This document shows, in pieces, positions 24,895-32,502 of a stretch of DNA of 42,217 nucleotides (the stretch's first letter is position 1; every line of letters begins with the position of its first letter). A program made the position numbers and the translations under genes. The stretch is from Nitrososphaerota archaeon (GTDB taxonomy: Archaea; Thermoproteota; Nitrososphaeria; Nitrososphaerales; Nitrosopumilaceae), in the NCBI GenBank assembly GCA_028867675.1, contig JAGWGA010000015.1, forward strand, positions 1 through 42,217, read 5' to 3'. The notes below the pieces were generated by a model. The model was not told the DNA's origin and made no database searches. It was given only the letters and a program-made list of their open reading frames with translations.

Positions 24895-27402
24895 ATGTTG
24901 TTGAAAACTCCTAGAGTAAGTTCGGCATTAAAAGCAGTTGATCTCAAGCAGAATCCAGCTCCGCTAATTATAGGTGAGAGACTAAACGCACAGGGCTCAA
25001 AAAAGGCAAAGGAATGTGTCCTAAATGACAATTTTGAGGAATTGGTAAAACTTGCAAGAGATCAAGTAGAAGATGGGGCCCATTGTCTTGATGTCTGTGT
25101 TGCAACAACAGAACGTTCAGACGAACTAGAATTTATGAAAAAACTTGTAAAGCTACTAAGCTTAGAAATTGATGCTCCTTTAGTTATTGATTCTACAGAG
25201 CCCAAAGTAATTGCAACAGCACTTGAACAGATTCCTGGAAAACCTATCATAAATTCTATAAATCTAGAAGGTGATGGTAGTAGATTCCATTTGCTTGCAC
25301 CCTTGATGGTAAAGTATGGTGTTCCAGCTGTTGCCATGTGCATTGGACCAAAAGGAATGGCAAAGACTCCTCAAGAAAAACTAGAGACTGCAGAATTGTT
25401 GGTTGAGACTGGAAAAAAATATGGACTGACTGAGGAGCATTTTATTTTTGATGTATTGACATTTACATTGGCTACTGGTGAATCTGAATTTCTAGATGCA
25501 GGAAAAAATACTCTTGAGGGAATTCGACTTGTAAAACAAAAATTTCCAAATTCCTTTACTACTCTTGGATTGAGCAATGTAAGTTTTGGTCTAGCACCAC
25601 GCGCAAGAAAAATTCTCAATGCCATATTTTTGTATCATGCAGTAAAATACGGGCTGGACACTGTCATAATAAATCCAAAAGATGTCATACCTTATACTGA
25701 AATTGATGAAAAAGAGAAAAAACTTTCAGAAGATCTCATCTTCAACAAACATCCAAATGCACTATCTGACTTTATAGCGTATTTTGAAATCTCAAAAAAT
25801 ACAGTTCAAACAACTGCTAAAAAAGTAGATGTAGACCCAACATGGCCTGCAGGAAAGAGATCAAACTTTAGGATAGTCAACAGGCTACGTGATGGAATAG
25901 AAAATGATGTAGTAAATGCAATTGCCGAAAAAATTTCTGCTAAAGTCCATCTTGTAGAAAAAGATGGTAAGATGATAATTGACGCTCCAAAGGAAGTGAC
26001 TCACCAGGCTGCTATTTTGACACTAAACGAGGATCTTTTACCTGCAATGAAGGAAGTTGGAGACAAGTTTGGCTCTGGAGAATTGATTCTTCCATTTGTG
26101 CTAAAATCGGCAGAATGTATGAAAGCATCTGTTGCAGAACTTGAAAAGTATCTCTTAAAAGAAGAAGGCTCAAGCAAAGGAAAACTAGTTCTTGGGACTG
26201 TTTATGGTGATGTTCACGACATTGGGAAGAATCTTGTAAAAACAATCTTTGAAAACAATGGGTACACTGTATATGACCTTGGAAAACAAGTCCCATTACA
26301 AAAATTCATTGAAAAAATTGATGAGGTAAAAGCTGACGCAATTGGACTTTCGGCACTGCTAGTATCAACATCAAAACAAATGCAGTATTTTGTAGAACAT
26401 GCAAGAAAGAATAACATGACCATTCCTGTACTTTGTGGAGGTGCCGCAATTAATACAAATTACATCAATAGAGTCGCAAAGGAAGGTGGAGTCTACGAGC
26501 CTGGTGTTTTTTACTGCAAGACTATGTTTGACGGACTGAAGATGATGGACAAGCTTGTCTCACCTGAAAAACAAAAATTTGTACAGGATTGGAAAGAGAA
26601 AATAGAACAGTGGAAAGAACCAGTCTTTGAAAGAGAGGAAGTAAAAGAGTTTGATCATAGTGGAATTATTCCTGTTGCAGCTCCGATACCTCCTCAGTTT
26701 AATACTCCAATTAGACTGGAACCAAAGGATATAGACTTACTCGAAGTCTGGAAATATCTTAATAAAAAATCATTATTTGTATTATCTTGGGGAGTTAGGG
26801 GACAGTCTGCCAAGGAATCAGAACAAGAACATGAAGTCTTATTTGAAGAATGGAAAAAACGAGTATTGCAAGAAAAATTGTTTGAGCCAAGAGCAGTCTA
26901 TGGTTACTTTAGATGTCATAATGAAGATGGCAAGTTGGTTGTAGAACATCCTAGTGGAGAAAAACTTGCATTTGACTTTCCTCGCTCTTCAAAATCAAAA
27001 CATCTCTGTCTTACTGATTATTTTGGAAAGGATGACGTAGTTGCATTTCAAGCAGTAACTGTAGGCACTAAAACATCCGATTTGATAGATGAATGGAACA
27101 AGGAGGACAAATACACTGATGCTTACTACCTGCATGGAATTGCTGTAGAAACGGCAGAAGCAATGGCTGAATGGATTAATCATAAAATTAGAGAAGATCT
27201 TAAAATTGGAGAAAAACGAGGTCTACGATACAGCTGGGGATACCCAAGCTGTCCAGATGTATCACAACATCATATAGTTTGGAAATTATTGGAGCCTCAA
27301 AAATCTGGTATGAGTCTAACAGAAGCAGGACAAATAATCCCGGAACAGTCAACGGCAGCTATTGTGGTTCATCATCCAGAAGCAGAATATTTTGTTCTCT
27401 AG
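24895..27402 (+). CDS. metH: Methionine synthase, pterin/cobalamin/activation modules
   Basis: About 835 residues containing the MetH modules that follow the homocysteine domain. These are a pterin-binding domain (PLIIGERLNAQGSKKAKE near the N-terminus, DGAHCLDVCVATTER), a helical cap (about 340-430), a cobalamin-binding domain with the lower-ligand motif DVHDIGKN (His about residue 441), and a C-terminal AdoMet-activation domain with RGLRYSWGYPSCPD. It transfers methyl groups from methyl-tetrahydropterin through B12 to homocysteine bound by the upstream protein. ATG at 24895 is preferred over the in-frame TTG at 24886 because AGTGAT lies about eight bases before it. Confidence 0.92.
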   Translation: MLLKTPRVSSALKAVDLKQNPAPLIIGERLNAQGSKKAKECVLNDNFEELVKLARDQVEDGAHCLDVCVATTERSDELEFMKKLVKLLSLEIDAPLVIDSTEPKVIATALEQIPGKPIINSINLEGDGSRFHLLAPLMVKYGVPAVAMCIGPKGMAKTPQEKLETAELLVETGKKYGLTEEHFIFDVLTFTLATGESEFLDAGKNTLEGIRLVKQKFPNSFTTLGLSNVSFGLAPRARKILNAIFLYHAVKYGLDTVIINPKDVIPYTEIDEKEKKLSEDLIFNKHPNALSDFIAYFEISKNTVQTTAKKVDVDPTWPAGKRSNFRIVNRLRDGIENDVVNAIAEKISAKVHLVEKDGKMIIDAPKEVTHQAAILTLNEDLLPAMKEVGDKFGSGELILPFVLKSAECMKASVAELEKYLLKEEGSSKGKLVLGTVYGDVHDIGKNLVKTIFENNGYTVYDLGKQVPLQKFIEKIDEVKADAIGLSALLVSTSKQMQYFVEHARKNNMTIPVLCGGAAINTNYINRVAKEGGVYEPGVFYCKTMFDGLKMMDKLVSPEKQKFVQDWKEKIEQWKEPVFEREEVKEFDHSGIIPVAAPIPPQFNTPIRLEPKDIDLLEVWKYLNKKSLFVLSWGVRGQSAKESEQEHEVLFEEWKKRVLQEKLFEPRAVYGYFRCHNEDGKLVVEHPSGEKLAFDFPRSSKSKHLCLTDYFGKDDVVAFQAVTVGTKTSDLIDEWNKEDKYTDAYYLHGIAVETAEAMAEWINHKIREDLKIGEKRGLRYSWGYPSCPDVSQHHIVWKLLEPQKSGMSLTEAGQIIPEQSTAAIVVHHPEAEYFVL

Positions 27403-27456
27403 TTTTATTATGATAAAATCATAACAGACAATAATGAATTCTGTACTAGTAGAACA

Positions 27457-28005
27457 TTGGATGTATCAAATCTAAAAAAGATCTTGACAAATTCAATAAT
27501 GCCTAATGTTCTAGATGATTCTAAAAGTAAACTTGCCGCCGTTATGATAATTATCTTTGGTAATGAACCAATGTTGCTGATGACTGAAAGACCTAAAACG
27601 ATGAATCATCACGCTGGTGAGATTTCATTCCCTGGTGGGACTTGGAATAAAAAAGATGGAGATCTACTGGTAACTGCAATTAGAGAAACAAGAGAAGAAT
27701 TGGGTATGGAAATTCCCAGGTCGATGGTAATTGGCCAACTAAAAACTGTTACAACCCTAAACTCTGGTTTTAAGATAGCTCCGTTTATTGCAATACTTGA
27801 TAAATTACCAACAATCGTTCCAAATTCTGAAATTGCATCGGTCTTGAGAATACCTCTTTCTCCGCTTCTTAAAACAATTGAAGATGATAAGGACCCATCT
27901 CACAAATCCATCTTGGAGATGTATACTTTCAAATTCGAAGATCATTTAATCTGGGGTGCATCAGCAAGAATGCTAAAACAGATACTTGCCAAGATATCGT
28001 CATAG
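27457..28005 (+). CDS. Nudix hydrolase, CoA pyrophosphatase-like
   Basis: A 182-residue Nudix protein of the NudL/CoA-diphosphatase type. NHHAGEISFPGG matches the subfamily motif upstream of the Nudix box, and GDLLVTAIRETREELGM is the box itself, with Asp in place of the first consensus glutamate as is usual in this subfamily. The predicted reaction is hydrolysis of CoA or a related nucleotide diphosphate, releasing 3',5'-ADP. The substrate is not certain. The start is TTG at 27457, 54 bases after the methionine synthase stop, so it may be read from the same transcript. Confidence 0.85.
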   Translation: MDVSNLKKILTNSIMPNVLDDSKSKLAAVMIIIFGNEPMLLMTERPKTMNHHAGEISFPGGTWNKKDGDLLVTAIRETREELGMEIPRSMVIGQLKTVTTLNSGFKIAPFIAILDKLPTIVPNSEIASVLRIPLSPLLKTIEDDKDPSHKSILEMYTFKFEDHLIWGASARMLKQILAKISS

Positions 28006-28029
28006 TTTGCCCGATATTTCTGAGATTCA

Positions 28030-28037
28030 TTTAAAAA
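28030..28037 (+). promoter_or_regulatory. TATA box for the L39e-L31e operon
   Basis: TTTAAAAA is centred about 26 bases before the L39e ATG at 28060, predicting a leaderless transcript. Confidence 0.6.
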
Positions 28038-28059
28038 GAGGTCGAAATGTCAAATTTTT

Positions 28060-28218
28060 ATGGCTGCGCGCAAGTCAACTCCAAGAAAGAACAGGCTAAT
28101 GAAGAAAGTAAAACAGAATGTGTCTGTACCAGCTTGGATTATTGTTAGGACAAAACGTAGAGTGCGAACTAATCCTCAGAAGAGACAATGGCGCAGAACA
28201 GATGTGAGTGTGGGATAA
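28060..28218 (+). CDS. rpl39e: Ribosomal protein L39e
   Basis: A 52-residue, very basic protein starting MAARKSTPRKNRLMKK and containing PAWIIVRTKRRVRTNP and RQWRR, the hallmark segments of L39e, a small large-subunit protein lining the exit tunnel in archaea and eukaryotes. It is too short for most ORF length cut-offs. A TTTAAAAA box sits about 26 bases before the ATG, which predicts initiation without a leader. It is followed, with a short overlap or abutment, by L31e, the usual archaeal partner. Confidence 0.95.
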   Translation: MAARKSTPRKNRLMKKVKQNVSVPAWIIVRTKRRVRTNPQKRQWRRTDVSVG

Positions 28219-28654
28219 ATTGTCTACTGAATCATTAGAAAGAATTTACACTATTAATCTTGGAAAAGTACTATTGTCTCCAAAGAATCAGAGAGCTAAG
28301 AGGGCAATCAACATGATACGTGAGTTTGCAACGAAACACATGAAGTCTGAAAATGTCAAGATTGAAGAAGAAGTAAGTCATTTGGTTTGGACGCGTGGCA
28401 TTAGACATCCTCCAAGAAAGATTAGAGTAAAGATCACAAAAGATGATGGTAACGTTATAGTTTCAAAGTATCAAGAAGAAAAGACTGCAGAAGAGACATC
28501 TAAGAAAGGAGACAAGAAATCGGAAGGTAAACAAAAGAAAGGAGACAAGAAGGGAGAAAAGAAAGTAGAAGAGAAGAAGACAGAAGAAAAACCAAAGAAA
28601 GACGAAAAGAAAGTAGAAGAAAAGAAGACAGAAGAAAAACCAAAGAAAGAATAG
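28208..28654 (+). CDS. rpl31e: Ribosomal protein L31e with long charged C-terminal tail
   Basis: The first 95 residues or so are L31e, a large-subunit protein near the exit tunnel (ERIYTINLGKVLLSPKNQRA, VWTRGIRHPPRKIRVKI). The remaining 55 or so are almost only Lys and Glu and end in two copies of a 16-residue unit (EKKVEEKKTEEKPKK plus D or E). Archaeal L31e is normally about 85-100 residues, so the tail is an addition and is probably disordered. The GTG start at 28208 overlaps the L39e stop; the TTG at 28220, just after that stop, is an equally good alternative and gives MSTESLERIY. Confidence 0.9.
   Translation: MWDKLSTESLERIYTINLGKVLLSPKNQRAKRAINMIREFATKHMKSENVKIEEEVSHLVWTRGIRHPPRKIRVKITKDDGNVIVSKYQEEKTAEETSKKGDKKSEGKQKKGDKKGEKKVEEKKTEEKPKKDEKKVEEKKTEEKPKKE
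28556..28651 (+). repeat. Two tandem 48-bp units in the L31e tail
   Basis: Units 28556-28603 and 28604-28651 are in frame and differ at two or three positions, encoding two almost identical 16-residue Lys/Glu-rich repeats. Slippage or recent duplication in low-complexity coding DNA is the simplest origin. Confidence 0.85.
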
Positions 28655-28661
28655 ATTTCTG

Positions 28662-28711
28662 AATTTATTCTATTTGTAATTAATTATTTTACTTTTAATT
28701 TATTCTATTTG
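28662..28711. repeat. 15-bp direct repeat between convergent genes
   Basis: AATTTATTCTATTTG occurs at 28662-28676 and again at 28697-28711, 35 bases apart. The second copy covers the end of the FtsZ-like gene. The T-rich tracts could serve as terminators for the L31e transcript; no further function is visible. Confidence 0.45.
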
Positions 28712-29653
28712 ATCTAAATTGAGATCAATCTTCACACTTGAATCTGGTTCGTCCCAATCAAGAACATTCTCTTTTGGTATGAATCCAAGTGGGTCGTATT
28801 TGTCAAAACGTGTTTCTCCTTCAATTGAAGTAAGCAACACAACTTTAGAATTCTCACCTGCTGTGACCGACATGCTGACTCTGGTACTATCATTTCCAAA
28901 AATTCCGCTTACTGTATTTACCATGGAATTTAGAACTCCGATTGGAACCTTGTTTCCGCCTACTACATACATTAGAGTATTTTTGATGCTGTTCGGTGCA
29001 ACATCTTCGTATAACATCTTGATGGAATCTCTCAGAGATGTTTCTACATCTGCAATGTCTTTGCTAGTCGAAAGTATGCTTGTTTGAAGTGGTAATGAGG
29101 AGTTCTTTAGGGTGGAGATTACGTGTACAAGAGCTGAGTTTGTAATGATATTACATGTATCCGGAGTAAGATCTGGGTTGCTCTCAAGTAGGGCATCATT
29201 ATCTATAATTATAGTACAATCTGAATTTGTCTTTAGTCTCTTAAGGGATACTCCTGAGAAGAATATTCTGTCTTTCTCAAATTTGAATGGCATAATCCCA
29301 AATGAAAGTATGCTTTTTCCTGATTCTTTGCCAATCTGAGATACTACGGGAGCAAGAGCAGCACCTGATTTTCCTGCTAGATTGGCTATCACCATTATCG
29401 TTGAATAACCGTTCATCTTCTCTTCGATGGAACCTCTTGCACCAAATGATACACCTCGTATGAGGTATGCTGATGGGTTGAGAACGGGACTAGTATTGAT
29501 TAAAATCTTTGAAGCATCATGATTTAGATCTCTTGCGTCATGGCTTACCAGAAGACAATCGTAACCCAGTTTTTCCTTGATATCTATGGCAAGTTTGCAT
29601 CCTGCTCCCCCTAAACCTACGACTAAAACTGGTTCTTGCATCTGAAATTCCAT
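28700..29653 (-). CDS. Divergent FtsZ/tubulin-superfamily protein
   Basis: About 317 residues. It keeps the first phosphate-binding loop VVGLGGAGCKLA (residues 11-22) and the landmark IMPFKFEKDR that corresponds to the PFxFE of FtsZ. The tubulin signature GGGTGTG is lost: the matching stretch reads AGKSGAALAPVV (93-104). The T7 region reads SKDIADV instead of NLDFADV, so the two aspartates may remain. Thaumarchaea divide mainly with the Cdv system and their FtsZ homologue is reported not to polymerise normally, which fits these losses. ATG at 29653 is chosen for its AGGAGA Shine-Dalgarno motif; TTG at 29674 is possible. Confidence 0.82.
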   Translation of the reverse strand: MEFQMQEPVLVVGLGGAGCKLAIDIKEKLGYDCLLVSHDARDLNHDASKILINTSPVLNPSAYLIRGVSFGARGSIEEKMNGYSTIMVIANLAGKSGAALAPVVSQIGKESGKSILSFGIMPFKFEKDRIFFSGVSLKRLKTNSDCTIIIDNDALLESNPDLTPDTCNIITNSALVHVISTLKNSSLPLQTSILSTSKDIADVETSLRDSIKMLYEDVAPNSIKNTLMYVVGGNKVPIGVLNSMVNTVSGIFGNDSTRVSMSVTAGENSKVVLLTSIEGETRFDKYDPLGFIPKENVLDWDEPDSSVKIDLNLDQIE

Positions 29654-29728
29654 AACTCTCCTCTTGCTTACCAAATTGATTAAAAAACTTTGTTGCTTAG
29701 TTTTGATCTAAGATCCGATCTAAATTAT

Positions 29729-30997
29729 TTAGCTCAATAAAATACCATAAAGACCATTTGGCATTGCTTTTGTGATCTTTACATTGGCCTTATGGCCCAG
29801 TTTGACTTTGTCATCTGTTACTACTTGTTTGTATGCAAAGTTCCTTCCCTTTACAATCTCATTTGATACTTCGTCAAATAGTACCTCTCCCTTCCAGCCT
29901 ATCCATTCTTCATTTCTCTCTTGAGATATACTCTTTGCAAGATCAAAGATTATCTTACTTCTACGTTTAACCTCTGAGACATCAATTTGGTCCATTTGGC
30001 AAGCTTTGGTGCCAGACCTTGCGCTATATCTTGAGAGGTTTATCACATCTGGTCTGGTCTTGTCTATGAGTTCAACAGTTCTGTTAAAGTCTTCTTCGGT
30101 CTCAGTTGGAAATCCTACTATGATATCAGTAGCTATTGTAAATCTATCAAATCTCTTCCTAAATACCGAATCTACATCGTAAAATATTTTTGAGGTGTGA
30201 AGTCTTTTCATGTCTTTTAGGACCTTGTCACTACCACTCTGAACAGGTATGTGCAAAAACTTGAAGACTTTGTCACTTGAAAAACTCTCCAAAAGTCTGT
30301 CTTTGATATGTGGAAGATACATTGGATTCATCATTCCTACTCTAACCATAAAATCACGTTCAATATCCGATACCTTTTGTACAAGTTCAGGAAGGCTTGT
30401 TCCTATGTCTAAACCATAACAGCCATTATCGGTTGATGTAAGCCATAGTTCTACACATCCATCCTCTATCTCATTTTTTACCTGTCTTACAATGTCGCCT
30501 AGTCTGTAACTTTGCAAATCTCCTTTAGCTAGTTTTGTTTGGCAAAATGTACACTCGCTCATACAACCACTTGCTATCTCGATAATCCCCACTACTGGAT
30601 TTAATCTGACTTTGGGAAGTCCTACCTTGCTTACGTCAGTGTCAGCAAGTTCAATTCTTCTTGCACCATTTAGTGCAGAGCCAATTACCTCCAAAGTTTT
30701 TCCTAAAGAGTTTGGTCCAAGCAAACTTGCTTTTGGGCTAAATTTTTCTACAGTGGATTGTTCTGCCTTGGGAAGACAGCCTGCAACAACAAGCGGTTTT
30801 GATTTTAATTTCTTAATTCGATGAACCATTTTATGTGCAGTTACATCTTTTACAGAACAAGTAACTATAACACTCAAGTCTGAATCTCTTTCATTTTCTG
30901 CAAGAGTATGTCCACCATTTACAACAAGACCTGATATCATTTCAGAATCTGCAAAACTTGCAGAGCAACCGTATGCCTCTACCCAGATCTTTGCCAT
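29729..30997 (-). CDS. tRNA methylthiotransferase, MtaB/e-MtaB type
   Basis: A 422-residue MiaB-family radical-SAM enzyme. Cys11, Cys47 and Cys74 form the N-terminal cluster site and Cys145, Cys149 and Cys152 (CMSECTFC) the radical-SAM cluster. A C-terminal TRAM-like RNA-binding region begins near residue 360. In archaea this type adds the 2-methylthio group to N6-threonylcarbamoyladenosine at position 37 of tRNA decoding ANN codons (ms2t6A). It starts at ATG 30997, three bases after the fumarase stop, so the two genes are co-transcribed although their functions differ. Confidence 0.9.
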   Translation of the reverse strand: MAKIWVEAYGCSASFADSEMISGLVVNGGHTLAENERDSDLSVIVTCSVKDVTAHKMVHRIKKLKSKPLVVAGCLPKAEQSTVEKFSPKASLLGPNSLGKTLEVIGSALNGARRIELADTDVSKVGLPKVRLNPVVGIIEIASGCMSECTFCQTKLAKGDLQSYRLGDIVRQVKNEIEDGCVELWLTSTDNGCYGLDIGTSLPELVQKVSDIERDFMVRVGMMNPMYLPHIKDRLLESFSSDKVFKFLHIPVQSGSDKVLKDMKRLHTSKIFYDVDSVFRKRFDRFTIATDIIVGFPTETEEDFNRTVELIDKTRPDVINLSRYSARSGTKACQMDQIDVSEVKRRSKIIFDLAKSISQERNEEWIGWKGEVLFDEVSNEIVKGRNFAYKQVVTDDKVKLGHKANVKITKAMPNGLYGILLS

Positions 30998-31000
30998 TGT

Positions 31001-32401
31001 TTATCCAAGTAATGCCTTTACTTCTTTTTCAGTCAACATTCCCTTTGATATGACAAGTTGTCTGATAGTTTTTCCTGTCTTGAGTGATTCTTTGAAAAGA
31101 TCAGCAGATGCCTGATACCCAATCTTTGGCGCAAGAAGTGTTACTATGACTGGACTGTTTTCTATGTATTGACTGAGTTTTTTCTTGTTTGCAGTCAATC
31201 CGTCAATTAGATTCCTTGAGAATATTGGAACAAAGTTTCTTAGCATATCCATAGAATCTAGAACGGACTTTAACATTACTGGAAGCATTACATTGAGTTC
31301 AAACTGACCTGCTTGAGCTGCAAGGGCTACTGTAGAATCCTTTCCAATTATGTCAAAGCAAATCATGTTCATGCATTCAGCCAGTGATGGATTTACTTTG
31401 CCTGGCATGATTGAAGAACCTGCATGAACTGCAGGAATTCCAATCTCGGATAGCCCAGCTACTGGACCTGATGCCATTAATCTGATGTCGTTTGAAATTC
31501 GTCCAATCTCTAATGCAAGATTTCTAAGAGATGAAGAAACCTTGGCAACAGCAAATCTACTTTCAAGTCCAAATTGCATATCTGATTCTGGCTTTAATGG
31601 AAGTTTTGATATTCTTCCAAGTTCTGAAATTGCAATACTTCTATATCCTTTTGGGGTATTTGCACCTGACCCCACTGCAGTTCCTCCTAATGCTACATGT
31701 TCTAATTCCTTCTTTGCATCAAAAATTGCATCACGAGCTTTTGCAATCGCAGTAGCATATGCGGCAAATTCACTTCCAAGTGTTACAGGAAGTGCATCCA
31801 TCAGATGGGTTCTTCCAATTTTCTGATAACTTGAAAATTCTTTTGCCTTTTTGATTAATGTTTTTACAAGTTCATCGATAGCAGGTATGACTTGATTTAC
31901 GTCAAATAAAATTGCAACATGCATTGCAGTTGGAAAAGTATCATTACTAGACTGTGACATATTTACATGATCATTTGGATGAAGTGCTTCATAGTTTCCT
32001 TTTTTCTTGCCAATGATTTCTAATGCAATATTTGCAATTACCTCATTTGTATTCATGTTGAATGCAGTTCCTGCACCAGAGTTGATTGCCTCTACTACAA
32101 ACTGGTCAAGATGTTTTCCTAACAATACTTGATCACATGCTTTGATTATTGCATTGCCTCTTTTTTTATCCAACACTTTTACTTTCATGTTTGCAACAGC
32201 TGCTGATCGTTTGATCATGACAAATGCCATGATAAGATATGGATGAGATCTCTGACCGGTTACGTGATACTGTTTGATGGCTCTGGCAGTAAAGGCTCCG
32301 TAATACGCATCGATTGGAATTTCTACTTTACCTAAAGAATCAGTATCTGTTCTAAACTTCACGCCAAAACTAAAATTTATTTTCCTAATATGCATTCGCA
32401 T
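31001..32401 (-). CDS. fumC: Class II fumarase (fumarate lyase family)
   Basis: The lyase signature GSSIMPGKVNP is present with the active-site serine, together with HPNDHVNMSQSSNDTFPT and GRTHLMDALPVTLG. These define the class II fumarase/aspartase superfamily. Fumarase is favoured because thaumarchaea need it in the 3-hydroxypropionate/4-hydroxybutyrate carbon-fixation cycle and the TCA reactions; aspartate ammonia-lyase is the alternative (YYGAFTARA is somewhat aspartase-like). The start is unclear: ATG at 32401 or 32395, TTG at 32410, or GTG at 32362 (VKFRTDTDSLG), where homologues usually begin. It is divergent from nirK. Confidence 0.85.
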   Translation of the reverse strand: MRMHIRKINFSFGVKFRTDTDSLGKVEIPIDAYYGAFTARAIKQYHVTGQRSHPYLIMAFVMIKRSAAVANMKVKVLDKKRGNAIIKACDQVLLGKHLDQFVVEAINSGAGTAFNMNTNEVIANIALEIIGKKKGNYEALHPNDHVNMSQSSNDTFPTAMHVAILFDVNQVIPAIDELVKTLIKKAKEFSSYQKIGRTHLMDALPVTLGSEFAAYATAIAKARDAIFDAKKELEHVALGGTAVGSGANTPKGYRSIAISELGRISKLPLKPESDMQFGLESRFAVAKVSSSLRNLALEIGRISNDIRLMASGPVAGLSEIGIPAVHAGSSIMPGKVNPSLAECMNMICFDIIGKDSTVALAAQAGQFELNVMLPVMLKSVLDSMDMLRNFVPIFSRNLIDGLTANKKKLSQYIENSPVIVTLLAPKIGYQASADLFKESLKTGKTIRQLVISKGMLTEKEVKALLG

Positions 32402-32471
32402 TTTAAACAATTACATCATATGGGATGGATTCTTGAAAACCTGTGAATTTCTTAAGAAAATACCCAATAAG

Positions 32472-32483
32472 TTAATATATTTA
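32472..32483 (+). promoter_or_regulatory. nirK TATA box
   Basis: TTAATATATTTA is centred about 26 bases before the nirK ATG at 32503, predicting a strong leaderless promoter. It lies in a short divergent region shared with the fumarase gene. Confidence 0.7.
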
Positions 32484-32502
32484 GTTTTAAACATCCGAAA
32501 CG

